Assembly: GCF_014644435.1 (NCBI RefSeq)
Contig: NZ_BMKR01000018.1
Coordinates: forward strand, 62,001 to 126,000
DNA length: 64,000 nucleotides
Direction of reading: 5' to 3'
Source of the DNA: Paenibacillus albidus
GTDB taxonomy: Bacteria > Bacillota > Bacilli > Paenibacillales > Paenibacillaceae
The notes below the pieces were generated by a model. The model saw only the letters and a list, made by a program, of their open reading frames with translations. It was not told the DNA's origin and made no database searches. Positions 36,057 through 44,314 of this stretch are shown in pieces. The first letter of the stretch is position 1; every line of letters begins with the position of its first letter. A program made the translations under genes and the position numbers.

Positions 36057-37193
36057 TTATTTCTGTTTTGCATATTTACCAAGCAGCAGTGTCTTAGCGA
36101 CCTTCTCGGCAAATGTATTATCGACAACCCCGTCAACAGAGATCGCTTCACGCTGCATGCCATACTTGGTCAGCAGATCTTCTGTAACCTGAAGGCGCTT
36201 CGTATCGACGATTGGATTGTTCTCCCACAATATGATCTCGGAATTAATGGCTTTTTTAGCTGTTGCTTCATCCAAATTCAGATATTCGGCTGCCCAAGGA
36301 AGGAATTCATCAAGATGAGTCTTCGCATATTCATTCGTATAGAAATAGACTTCCAGCAGGCGTTCAACAACTTCCGGCTGTTCATCAATCAGCTTCTGGC
36401 TGGCTACAAGCACACCCGTCTGATATTCGGGTACATACTCCCAAGTTTTAGCGAGAACGTGGGCAGTCCCTTCTTGCTCTGCCAGCGTGGCGAACGGTTG
36501 GTGAATGATCGTGGCGTCAACTTCCCCCTTCACAAAGGATGCGTAGGCTTCCTGATAAAAGTTGTTCGCCGCGTATTCTACATCCTTCTTGTAGTCAATG
36601 CCGTTCTGGCTAAGAACCTCCATAACGGTCAAAGCCATCCCGCCTGTGGCTTGACCGGTTCCAATGGTCTTGCCTTTGAGATCTGCCCAAGTCTTAATCT
36701 CCGGTTTGGCAATAATCCAGTAGGCGCCCCGGCTTCTCCACATATTGCCGACTATTTTCATCGTAACACCATTAGCGATGGCCGGGATATATGTACCCGG
36801 GTCGCCATCGGCAATGTCCACCTCGCCTGCGCCGAATGCAGCTACAGGATTGGGAATATCAACAATATCAAGATCTATGCCGGCATCGGAATACCAGCCT
36901 TTCGCTATGGCATATTGATTTGCAATCCCGGTCATCCCTTTGGCGAAACCGGCATTGATTTGGACGCGCTTATTGTCGCGGCCCTGCCAGGGAGGTACAC
37001 CATCGGCCGGACTCATAGACACAGTCTCTTCATTGCCTGTATTCGAAGAGGAATCTGTAGTGGTATTACTAGAAGTGTTAGTGGATTTATTGCTCACAGT
37101 ATTTGGAGCAGCGTTAGATCCGCACGCTGCCAAGAGGAGCGATAAGATGAGAATCATGGATAAAAGGTTGATTGTTTTATTAGGCTTGTTCAT
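36057..37193 (-). CDS. ABC transporter substrate-binding lipoprotein, SsuA/NMT1-like
   Basis: 378 aa from ATG 37193 (AGGTG 8 nt upstream; a GTG three codons earlier is less likely). Lipobox LLAACG, then a long Ser/Thr/Asn linker of about 40 residues, then the NMT1/SsuA-like binding fold (NAGFAKGMTGIANQYAIAKGWYSDAGIDLDIVD, KGKTIGTGQATGG, EVDATIIHQPF). Lies outside the membrane and delivers the substrate of the operon. Ligand cannot be told from sequence; absence of any sulfonate monooxygenase nearby argues against simple sulfonate use. Confidence 0.88.
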   Translation of the reverse strand: MNKPNKTINLLSMILILSLLLAACGSNAAPNTVSNKSTNTSSNTTTDSSSNTGNEETVSMSPADGVPPWQGRDNKRVQINAGFAKGMTGIANQYAIAKGWYSDAGIDLDIVDIPNPVAAFGAGEVDIADGDPGTYIPAIANGVTMKIVGNMWRSRGAYWIIAKPEIKTWADLKGKTIGTGQATGGMALTVMEVLSQNGIDYKKDVEYAANNFYQEAYASFVKGEVDATIIHQPFATLAEQEGTAHVLAKTWEYVPEYQTGVLVASQKLIDEQPEVVERLLEVYFYTNEYAKTHLDEFLPWAAEYLNLDEATAKKAINSEIILWENNPIVDTKRLQVTEDLLTKYGMQREAISVDGVVDNTFAEKVAKTLLLGKYAKQK

Positions 37194-37209
37194 GTGGATC
37201 ACACCTACT

Positions 37210-38013
37210 TTATTTAGATTGATGAGGGCTCGTCATCCAGCGGCGGCAAGTAATCCGCTCGACAAGATTGACGATATTCACGAATAAGACGGACAAGATC
37301 GTCACGATGATAATAACGAGGTAAAGCCTGGGTGTATTAAGTACGGCTTGAGACTCATTCAACATAAATCCTAATCCGCCCTTGGAGGCAGCCATCTCTG
37401 CAAAGACAACGCCGGTAATCGCTGTGGCCGCAGTGATCCGCAGCCCGTTGAAAATACTTGGCAGTGCCGATGGCAGAAGTACCTTGAATACGGTCTGAGC
37501 TCTGCTTGCCTTGAAAACACTGGCCAATTTGATATGATCATTCCGGGTCTGTTTGGCACCTGTAACGGTGTTGTAGAGAATATTGAAAAAACAGAAGAGA
37601 ATGACCAACACTACCTTGCTCGTAAACCCAATCCCAAACCAGACGATGAGCAGCGGCATTATCGCTGTCTTCGGGATAGCCATTACTGATGCTACCAGCG
37701 GATCGATCAGCTTTTCCAAAGTCGGGAACGACACGAAGAGCACACCGAGTCCGATTCCGGCAACAACAGATATCGAGTAGCCTACTGTCACCTCCTTCAG
37801 ACTAAGGATCAGATGCGGCCACAGCGTATTTTCTTGAATGGTATAGACGAGCTCATTCCAAATTTGTGATGGTGAAGCCAGGAAAACACGATTAACCCAG
37901 CCTTTGGACACTGCAATCTCCATCCACCCAAGCAGCAGTATTACAAATGCTACCTGCACAATGATAATCCAAAGAGGTTTTTTCCCCGTTCGGCCTTTCC
38001 TCTCTTTGGCCAT
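37210..38013 (-). CDS. ABC transporter permease, SsuC/TauC type
   Basis: 267 aa, about six membrane helices (first at about 13-32). The EAA loop that docks with the ATPase is KLASVFKASRAQTVFKVLLPSALPSIFNGLRI. AAGGGGAGG lies before ATG 38013. Central gene of the import triad permease-binding protein-ATPase. Confidence 0.9.
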   Translation of the reverse strand: MAKERKGRTGKKPLWIIIVQVAFVILLLGWMEIAVSKGWVNRVFLASPSQIWNELVYTIQENTLWPHLILSLKEVTVGYSISVVAGIGLGVLFVSFPTLEKLIDPLVASVMAIPKTAIMPLLIVWFGIGFTSKVVLVILFCFFNILYNTVTGAKQTRNDHIKLASVFKASRAQTVFKVLLPSALPSIFNGLRITAATAITGVVFAEMAASKGGLGFMLNESQAVLNTPRLYLVIIIVTILSVLFVNIVNLVERITCRRWMTSPHQSK

Positions 38014-38066
38014 ACAGTAACCTCCCCTTCTATGCCTGTTTTGTCAGATGATATCCGACAGCAGCC

Positions 38067-38900
38067 TTAGTTCAAGTAGTACAGTGAACCATGAAAATCG
38101 ACATATTCCAGCTGACTTCCGGGTCCTCCGGAACTTAATCCTACAAGGAACGGTCGCTGTCCACGGGACTTTAAGGCTTCAGCTGCCAGCCCCTCTTCCA
38201 CCGGCTCCACAAAGCTGAGCAAAGTCCCATGCAGATCCAGGGTCTGCCGCTTGCCTTTCAATTTAGGATCATAGACAACTTCACCCGCATAGACGCGGAA
38301 CCACTTCGCCCATTTTTCGACTGTCTCTTGCAGACGGCTAACAGTAAAGCCGACCTCTCGAAGCTGGAGAGGTCCACGTTCATGTGGAAGGATCACTCCG
38401 GCCTCCTGCAATTCTTGCTTCCGGTTAGCTTCTTCACCTTCCCACTGGATGAAGAAGGGCAGCGGAAGGCCGTCTTGAACGCCGGCTTCTCCTGCGAACA
38501 ACAGCTTCCACTTCAACAGCGTTCCGTCCGGTCTTCTGCGGCTGCCTTCCTCCGGCCCGGATACCTCAAGACCTTGACTGTGCAGATGCTCTGCAAGTCC
38601 TTCAATATCATGGGTACGAAGTGCGATCCTGCTCAGCCCTTCCTTGAATGAATCTATGGCCAACGTCTCGATCAGACCATAACGGCTGGTCCGATCTCCA
38701 AGTGGAAGTTGACTGTGATCGAATACACCAATCCACTCGATGTAGCTGAGATCAAAGTAGCTGAGTGCATTATAAGTCCCAATGAGCTCGTGTCTCCCGC
38801 CATGGACGGCACTGATGCCGTAAGGCTTCAACTCTTCAATTACCTGCTCCGGCTGATTTACATAATGAACAACATGATCGAACTGTAATGTGAATCCGAT
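38067..38900 (-). CDS. VOC/glyoxalase_3-like protein, apparent ATC start
   Basis: Sequence similarity to glyoxalase_3-type VOC proteins begins at FDHVVHYVNQPEQV, upstream of the first canonical start (TTG 38831). Between the upstream gene's in-frame TAA (38922) and that TTG the frame has no ATG, GTG or TTG. An ATC at 38900 lies 8 nt after GGGAGG and gives 277 aa with the first beta strand and candidate metal His intact; I take it as the likely start. Two beta-alpha-beta-beta-beta modules (about 1-115 and 150-270). Such proteins may act as isomerases, dioxygenases or lyases; no specific reaction is claimed. Third from the start of the import/CoA operon's metabolic half. Confidence 0.75.
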   Translation of the reverse strand: MGFTLQFDHVVHYVNQPEQVIEELKPYGISAVHGGRHELIGTYNALSYFDLSYIEWIGVFDHSQLPLGDRTSRYGLIETLAIDSFKEGLSRIALRTHDIEGLAEHLHSQGLEVSGPEEGSRRRPDGTLLKWKLLFAGEAGVQDGLPLPFFIQWEGEEANRKQELQEAGVILPHERGPLQLREVGFTVSRLQETVEKWAKWFRVYAGEVVYDPKLKGKRQTLDLHGTLLSFVEPVEEGLAAEALKSRGQRPFLVGLSSGGPGSQLEYVDFHGSLYYLN

Positions 38901-38921
38901 GGTGTCCGCCTCCCTAATGCC

Positions 38922-39902
38922 TTATGGCTTTATAATGATCTTGCCGAAGAATTCACGCTCTTCAATGATGCGGTGAGCTTCCCTGATGTCATCCAGTGGC
39001 AACACTCTGTCAATAATCGGCTTGAGCTTATGGTTCTGCACAAGGTCAAGCAGAGTGATCAGATCGCTCGCTTCCCAGCCGTTGGACCCAATAATTGTGA
39101 TTTCGCGTACCCATACATATCTCAGATCCGTCACTGCTTCATAGCCAGTTGTTGCACCGCAGGTTAGAATTCGTCCACCGACCCGAGTCGACTTGATACT
39201 CTGAGGCCATGTTGCCTTACCCGTATAGTCAACGACGACATCCGCCCCCTTTTTGCCGGTGTAGTCCCAGACTTCTTTCGAGAAATCTGTTTTATTGTAG
39301 TTAATGACCAGATCAGCCCCTAGTTCCTTCAGCTTCTCCAGTTTGTCATCAGATCCGGCAGCAGCAATGACTTTGGCACCGGCCAGCTTGGCGATGAGCA
39401 CTGCTGCGTTACCTACGCCGCCGCTAGCGCCGAGGATCAGGATTGTTTCGTTCGCCTGCAGCTTACCTCGTGTTATAAGCATTCTCCAGGCTGTTCCGTA
39501 AGCAATAGGGAGGGCAGCGGCCTCCTCGAAGGAAATCTCATCCGGCAGCGGTATCAGATTCTGCGCCGGAACCTTCACATACTCGGCAAGTCCTCCTGTC
39601 AGGTCTTCCCCCAGTGCTCCGTGGCCCGGGATGGATGGATCAATCAGAACCCTGTCACCAGGCTTGGCATTTATAACTCCTTCTCCTGCCTGTTCCACAA
39701 TTCCAGAGATGTCCCCGCCTGAGATATGCGGCAGAGGAAGCTTCCTTCCCGGAATCCCTCGGCGTACGAAAATATCAAGATGGTTCAGGGAGACCGCTTC
39801 AACCTTAACGACAACTTCCTTCGGCCCGGCTTCCGGCTTTGGATACTCTCCGACAACAACATTATTTCGATCTCCATGTTTAAGAATAAGTGCGGCTCTC
39901 AT
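38922..39902 (-). CDS. Zinc-binding dehydrogenase family (MDR) oxidoreductase
   Basis: 326 aa. GroES-like domain (VSLNHLDIFVRRGIPGRKLPLPHISGGDISGIV) then the nucleotide-binding domain with ILGASGGVGNAAVLIAKLAGAKVIAAAGS. The structural zinc Cys cluster is missing and the catalytic Cys position is not Cys, so this is closer to the quinone oxidoreductase/enoyl reductase type than to a true zinc alcohol dehydrogenase. NADPH-linked reduction of an enone or enoyl intermediate is plausible. Follows the ligase by 16 nt. Confidence 0.87.
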   Translation of the reverse strand: MRAALILKHGDRNNVVVGEYPKPEAGPKEVVVKVEAVSLNHLDIFVRRGIPGRKLPLPHISGGDISGIVEQAGEGVINAKPGDRVLIDPSIPGHGALGEDLTGGLAEYVKVPAQNLIPLPDEISFEEAAALPIAYGTAWRMLITRGKLQANETILILGASGGVGNAAVLIAKLAGAKVIAAAGSDDKLEKLKELGADLVINYNKTDFSKEVWDYTGKKGADVVVDYTGKATWPQSIKSTRVGGRILTCGATTGYEAVTDLRYVWVREITIIGSNGWEASDLITLLDLVQNHKLKPIIDRVLPLDDIREAHRIIEEREFFGKIIIKP

Positions 39903-39918
39903 AAGATATCTTCTCCTC

Positions 39919-41457
39919 TTAAATCATATTTTGAGTGATTTGCTTTTTTAAAAGCGTTCGGTCAAGCTTGCCCGGTCCGGTAAGCGGCAAGGCATCCACA
40001 AAAATGACTTTGCGGGGATGAGCGTAAGCGGGACCGTTCTGGATAAAAAATTGCTTCACTTCATCCTCCTTTAGTTGCCGTCCCTTGCCTGTCACAATGA
40101 CCGCTACAGGAACCTCGCCCTTCATTTCATGAGGAATAGGCAGGACACAGACGTCATTAATCAAAGGATGCTTCAAAAGAATGTTCTCCACCTCTTTGGG
40201 ATACACATTCTCTCCTCCTACATTCATCATGTCGTCCTTACGTCCAACAATGTAAATGAATCCATCCTCATCTCTGCAAGCGGCATCCCCTGTCTTCAGC
40301 CAGCCGTCCGGCGTAATCTTGCGGGCAGTGATGTCCGGGAGATTCCAATACCCGTCAGCCACACCCGGGTTGTTAACCCAAAGCTCACCCGTTACATTCG
40401 GACCGACCTCGTTCTCTTGCTCATCCACGATTCGAATCTTACAGCCCGGCACTGGAATACCTGCGGAGCCTGTCCGCTGAATACCCTCCCGGGACTCCAG
40501 CACAACTGGTCCCCCTTCGGTAAGACCATATCCTTCATACATCGGAATCCCCATAAGCTGTTGAACCTCTTCGAGCAGTTCGCTAGGTGTATCCGAGGAA
40601 CCGCAGATGCCAAAACGCAAGGATGTAAGATCGAACTCCGGGTGCTCTTTGAGATAACTTATTATCATTCGATATAAAGCGGGTACACCCGTCATATATG
40701 TACAGCGGTGTGTCTCAATGGACTTCAGGATCTGCTCAGGATCTGCTTTAGGGAGTATGACGGCTGAAGCACCAAGATAGAAAATGGTCTTCATTGTCGT
40801 CATAGCATTCTTGTGGTAGAGAGGCAAAGAGATGATCACCCGCGTCTCTTCAGTTAAGCCTCTTAGCTGCGAGGTGGACTTAACGTTCCACAGCTGCCCG
40901 CGGTGAGTTAACCTGCATCCTTTGGGATTCCCGGTTGAACCGGATGTGTATGGGAGGAAGCAGATCCCGCTCTCCTCTGACGGGTACAACTCCAGACTTA
41001 AGGACTGCAGAGGCAGCAACTCGTCGTAGGACAGAGCGGCAGGATCCTCTTGCTCATTCACGCTGGCACAACGCACCAGAATAGATGCTTCACTGATCTG
41101 CTGTACAGCCAGTGCCTTCTCCCTCAGTTCACCGTGAAAGATCAGTACACGGCTTCCGCTGTTGCGGTAGACATAAGCCAAAGTCTCAGCTCCCAGCTTG
41201 GCATTCATCGGCACCGGAATAGCTCCGATCAACATCAAACCGAAACAAATTTCCAGGAACCGGTAATCATTATTGAATAATATACTGACACGGTCTTCCG
41301 GATTAACACCAAGGTTCAGGAAGAGATTCCCCGCTTGATTCACACGCCGGGCCAGCTCTGAATAATTCAATGTCCTCTGGGGCGTGATCACTGCAATTTT
41401 TGCAGGATGACGTGTAGCAGATTCTTGTATGATGCTTGCAAAATTATACGTACTCAT
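39919..41457 (-). CDS. Acyl-CoA ligase (AMP-binding, class I adenylate-forming)
   Basis: 512 aa from ATG 41457 (GGGGAGGAG upstream); the open frame runs further up only by overlapping the thioesterase. ATP motif LPYTSGSTGNPKGC, YEGYGLTEGG, the GDAACRDEDGF/DDMMNVGGENVYPKEVE hinge and the catalytic Lys in GKLDRTLLKK. All motifs are intact. It makes an acyl-CoA from an imported or released carboxylic acid. Substrate class (aromatic, branched or fatty acid) is not readable. Confidence 0.9.
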   Translation of the reverse strand: MSTYNFASIIQESATRHPAKIAVITPQRTLNYSELARRVNQAGNLFLNLGVNPEDRVSILFNNDYRFLEICFGLMLIGAIPVPMNAKLGAETLAYVYRNSGSRVLIFHGELREKALAVQQISEASILVRCASVNEQEDPAALSYDELLPLQSLSLELYPSEESGICFLPYTSGSTGNPKGCRLTHRGQLWNVKSTSQLRGLTEETRVIISLPLYHKNAMTTMKTIFYLGASAVILPKADPEQILKSIETHRCTYMTGVPALYRMIISYLKEHPEFDLTSLRFGICGSSDTPSELLEEVQQLMGIPMYEGYGLTEGGPVVLESREGIQRTGSAGIPVPGCKIRIVDEQENEVGPNVTGELWVNNPGVADGYWNLPDITARKITPDGWLKTGDAACRDEDGFIYIVGRKDDMMNVGGENVYPKEVENILLKHPLINDVCVLPIPHEMKGEVPVAVIVTGKGRQLKEDEVKQFFIQNGPAYAHPRKVIFVDALPLTGPGKLDRTLLKKQITQNMI

Positions 41458-41497
41458 AACTCCTCCCCTTCTAGAGCTGGCATCCCAATATATACGG

Positions 41498-41905
41498 TTA
41501 CTGCTTCGAGCTGAACAGGCCTCGGCCAACAGCAACTTCCTTTCCTGCGTGGTCTGTTACCAAAATATCGGCCAGACTCACCGATCTCCCCAACTTAACC
41601 ACAGAGGCCTTGGCACGCAGAATACCCGGCGCTGCTGGCCTCAAATAGTTGATCTGCAGATCAACGGTAGGTGTAGGCAGATTCACCTTGCGATGTACCG
41701 CAAAGTATCCGGCGATGTCGATCAGCGTTGCAATGATCCCGCCATGGATATATTCAGCGTCCCCTGTAACAAACAGAGCATTGCCAGGGAGTGAAATCGT
41801 AATTGATTCTTCACTTAATTCATCAACTTGAACATCCAAAAAGCGGTGATATGCCGAGCTTCTCAGCAAGGCTTCAATCTGCTCCCGGTTGATTGCATCT
41901 TTCAT
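41498..41905 (-). CDS. PaaI-type hotdog thioesterase
   Basis: 135 aa. The hotdog motif YIHGGIIATLIDIAGYFAV (HGG plus Asp on the central helix) marks the PaaI/YbgC-like acyl-CoA thioesterases. First gene of the operon, preceded by GGGGGTG 7 nt before ATG 41905 and by the MarR-controlled promoter. PaaI-type enzymes rescue CoA from dead-end thioesters in aromatic acid breakdown, which fits the adjacent CoA ligase. Confidence 0.87.
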   Translation of the reverse strand: MKDAINREQIEALLRSSAYHRFLDVQVDELSEESITISLPGNALFVTGDAEYIHGGIIATLIDIAGYFAVHRKVNLPTPTVDLQINYLRPAAPGILRAKASVVKLGRSVSLADILVTDHAGKEVAVGRGLFSSKQ

Positions 41906-41922
41906 GCTGTGTCACCCCCTTT

Positions 41923-41941
41923 TTGTTTGCCAACGAAACAT
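41923..41941. promoter_or_regulatory. MarR operator, operon copy
   Basis: TTGTTTGCCAACGAAACAT, 15 of 19 positions identical to the copy at 34395-34413; covers the start of transcription of the operon. Confidence 0.75.
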
Positions 41942-41949
41942 TTTTAATC

Positions 41950-41978
41950 ATACTAAACCGCTCTGATTAATTTGTCAA
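41950..41978 (-). promoter_or_regulatory. Promoter of the thioesterase-ligase-ABC operon
   Basis: TTGACA (41978-41973), 17-nt spacer, TAGTAT (41955-41950), operator 8 nt downstream of the -10. Confidence 0.8.
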
Positions 41979-42015
41979 TATGCTTTTTGAATAAACAATT
42001 TTAATTAAAAAAGCG

Positions 42016-42044
42016 TTGACACTGCCGTATTTCTCGATTATAGT
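42016..42044 (+). promoter_or_regulatory. Promoter of the metallo-beta-lactamase-fold gene
   Basis: TTGACA (42016-42021), 17-nt spacer, TATAGT (42039-42044); start codon 55 nt on. Confidence 0.75.
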
Positions 42045-42098
42045 TCATACTAATTTTTATAATTCCGATAGTTACTATTGTTTTAAAAGGAGATGTAA

Positions 42099-43076
42099 AT
42101 GAATCATACCGTGCAGCGAATACACCAAGTGAGATTACCTCTGCCGATGCGACTCAATCATGTGAATAGTTATCTCATAGAGGATGAAGAGGGATGGAGC
42201 GTGATTGATCCTGGTTTAGCTACAGAGGATACCATGACAGTCTGGGCCGACGTTATGAAACGTTATCGTCTGACTTTCGGGGATATCAGGAGGATTATAG
42301 TGACTCATTACCACCCGGACCATTACGGTCTTGCGGGTTCGTTTCAGCAGTGGTCAGGTGCCGCTGTTTACAGCAGCAGGGAAACTTTTGAATGGGCAGA
42401 TCGCACTTACCACAGCGAATCAATCAGGAAGACAGCTCAATTTAGCCGAAAATGCGGCGTTCCCGCTTCGCTCGTCGCTGAGATGAGCGGTCACATTGAA
42501 GAACTGTTTACTTGGGTGAAGCCGGTCGGGGGAGACAAAGTGATCCTGGAGCCAGAGGCGGAGATTCAACTGGGTCAATGGCGGTTTCAAGTTAAGCTTG
42601 GTAGTGGTCATGCTGAAGGGAGTATTGGTTTTCTTCATCAAGCAAGCAGAATGTTCATAGGCGGTGACCTTCTGCTAGAGAAAATCACACCTAATATTAC
42701 GTATGACTATAGCACCGACACAGACCCCTTAAAAGATTATTTTGATACCCTTAACATGCTGCGAACATTACATATACAAAGTGTCCTCCCTGGGCACGGA
42801 CCGTTGTTTCAATTGTCTGATTCCTTCATCGACCGCGTGATTGAGCATCATCTTGAACGGCTTCAGGAAATCCGGTCCATGTGGAGACATTCCAACACCA
42901 GAGAGTTCACCCCTTACGAGATCAGCACCCGTTTATTCCCCAAGGTGGTCGATTCTGCCTCCTTAAGTTTCGCGCTTGGGGAGACGGTAGCACACTTGCG
43001 GTATTTACAGAACAGGAATGAACTTGTCATTATAGAGCGAGACGATGCGTTATTTTGTAGGTACAATTCCATATGA
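42099..43076 (+). CDS. Metallo-beta-lactamase-fold hydrolase
   Basis: 325 aa from ATG 42099 (AAAGGAG upstream). Zinc motifs THYHPDHYG, SGHAEGSIGF, FIGGDLLLEKITP and LPGHGP are complete; the C-terminal about 70 residues form a small winged-helix-like domain as in LACTB2/glyoxalase II-like proteins. Divergent from the thioesterase operon with its promoter adjacent. Members hydrolyse thioesters, esters or act on nucleic acid; next to a CoA ligase a thioester or lactone hydrolase is a reasonable guess only. Confidence 0.87.
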   Translation: MNHTVQRIHQVRLPLPMRLNHVNSYLIEDEEGWSVIDPGLATEDTMTVWADVMKRYRLTFGDIRRIIVTHYHPDHYGLAGSFQQWSGAAVYSSRETFEWADRTYHSESIRKTAQFSRKCGVPASLVAEMSGHIEELFTWVKPVGGDKVILEPEAEIQLGQWRFQVKLGSGHAEGSIGFLHQASRMFIGGDLLLEKITPNITYDYSTDTDPLKDYFDTLNMLRTLHIQSVLPGHGPLFQLSDSFIDRVIEHHLERLQEIRSMWRHSNTREFTPYEISTRLFPKVVDSASLSFALGETVAHLRYLQNRNELVIIERDDALFCRYNSI

Positions 43077-43130
43077 AAAAGAGTCGAACGACTCACAATG
43101 TTTTGTGAATCGTCCGACTCTTTAAATTTT
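43077..43130. terminator. Bidirectional terminator
   Basis: AAAGAGTCG...CGACTCTTT with an extended inner stem (ACGA-TCACA/TGTGA-TCGT), between convergent genes. Confidence 0.88.
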
Positions 43131-43158
43131 ATTCGTAGGGGAGCGGCCTTTTTCTGAA

Positions 43159-44133
43159 CTATTTTGTCTCCTCCATATATTTCCTGAAGTTTTCAACGAT
43201 TTCTTTTGCTAGGGTATGGTGTAAATAGTGTCCTCCTTCTAAAATCATCACTTTTCCATGTACAGAATCTTTGGCTTGCTCTTCATGCAGTTGGATCCAA
43301 TCTTCAAGCGCTGGATTATTCGCTTGTACAAACAAGATCAAAGGCAACGTTTTGGGGAATTTTAACTTTTGGGCCTCTTTAAAATTAGAAGAAATATGCT
43401 TCATTTCATTCATCAAAGTGGCATTATTTCCTCTTATATTCGAAATCATTTTCATTTGTTCTTTGGTTTGATCATCAAATGTTGATGAAGCATAGGGGTC
43501 ATTCAAATTATTGGCTAATCTTAAAAACCCTGATTTTTGGAGAAAGGTTAATGTTCCTAATGGTAATTCAGCATCCATCCCCCCTTGTGTTGGAACACTG
43601 CTATCGATTCCGGCAAATGCAATCACTTCGTCTGGATATTTATTCACATAATCCAAGCTGTAAATGCCTGCAATGGAATGGCCCATTAAAATGTAACGGT
43701 CGATATTTAGCTGTTGTAAAGCTTCATGAACTTCACTGACAATATTCTCCGTGGTCCGCTCTTTTTCAGTTTCATCACTGAGTCCGTAACCAAAAGGCTC
43801 AACCACGACAACTTTGTAAAATGGAGATAGTTCATCTATGAGCGGCTTAAAGTCAAGAGCTGGCGCTGCGGTTCCGGCACCAGTCAGGAGTACGACGGTT
43901 TCATCGCCTTTTCCTTGAATCAGAACATTCATATTTTTTCCATCGACAGATACTTTCTGGCCATAGGGTTCAATTTTCCCCTGCTCAATTTTGTTGCAGA
44001 CAATATTTACAATAAATACAACGGCTAGAAAAAGTACTATTAATCCAGCTATAACTCCTAAGGATTTAAGTATGATTCGAGGCAGTTTACCCATCCTCTT
44101 TTTTGTTACCTCTTTTTTTAGTTCCACGTTCAT
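43159..44133 (-). CDS. Membrane-anchored alpha/beta hydrolase
   Basis: 324 aa. A basic N-terminus and one membrane helix (about 22-46, no cleavage site) anchor an extracellular hydrolase fold: VVLLTGAGTAAP (oxyanion region), nucleophile Ser in LMGHSIAGIYS, acid region VQANNPALEDW and catalytic His in EGGHYLHHT. A lipase/esterase-type serine hydrolase facing outward; substrate unknown. Separated from the two-component genes by a terminator. Confidence 0.85.
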   Translation of the reverse strand: MNVELKKEVTKKRMGKLPRIILKSLGVIAGLIVLFLAVVFIVNIVCNKIEQGKIEPYGQKVSVDGKNMNVLIQGKGDETVVLLTGAGTAAPALDFKPLIDELSPFYKVVVVEPFGYGLSDETEKERTTENIVSEVHEALQQLNIDRYILMGHSIAGIYSLDYVNKYPDEVIAFAGIDSSVPTQGGMDAELPLGTLTFLQKSGFLRLANNLNDPYASSTFDDQTKEQMKMISNIRGNNATLMNEMKHISSNFKEAQKLKFPKTLPLILFVQANNPALEDWIQLHEEQAKDSVHGKVMILEGGHYLHHTLAKEIVENFRKYMEETK

Positions 44134-44245
44134 CTTCTCCTGTCTTCATCTGTTGATTGGGCTGCGTTAACAACGCCGTTAAGGAAAGCTTATATGAGAA
44201 AGATGAACTCCCGATGACGGCAATATGAACGGAGTATGAACAAGC

Positions 44246-44298
44246 AAAAAAAATGCTGCGGCGTCACATGCAAAAAAGCTTGCACATGAACCGTAGCC
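44246..44298 (-). terminator. Terminator after the second histidine kinase gene
   Basis: GCTACGG-CATGTGCAA...TTGCATGTG-CCGCAGC on the minus strand followed by eight T. Confidence 0.85.
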
Positions 44299-44314
44299 TG
44301 GAGAATGAATCTAG

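Noticed and set aside
36315..37145. 276-codon plus-strand frame
   Set aside because: Antisense to the SsuA-like lipoprotein gene.
41458..41535. N-terminal extension of the CoA ligase
   Set aside because: Extra residues overlap the thioesterase gene; ATG 41457 has the ribosome site.
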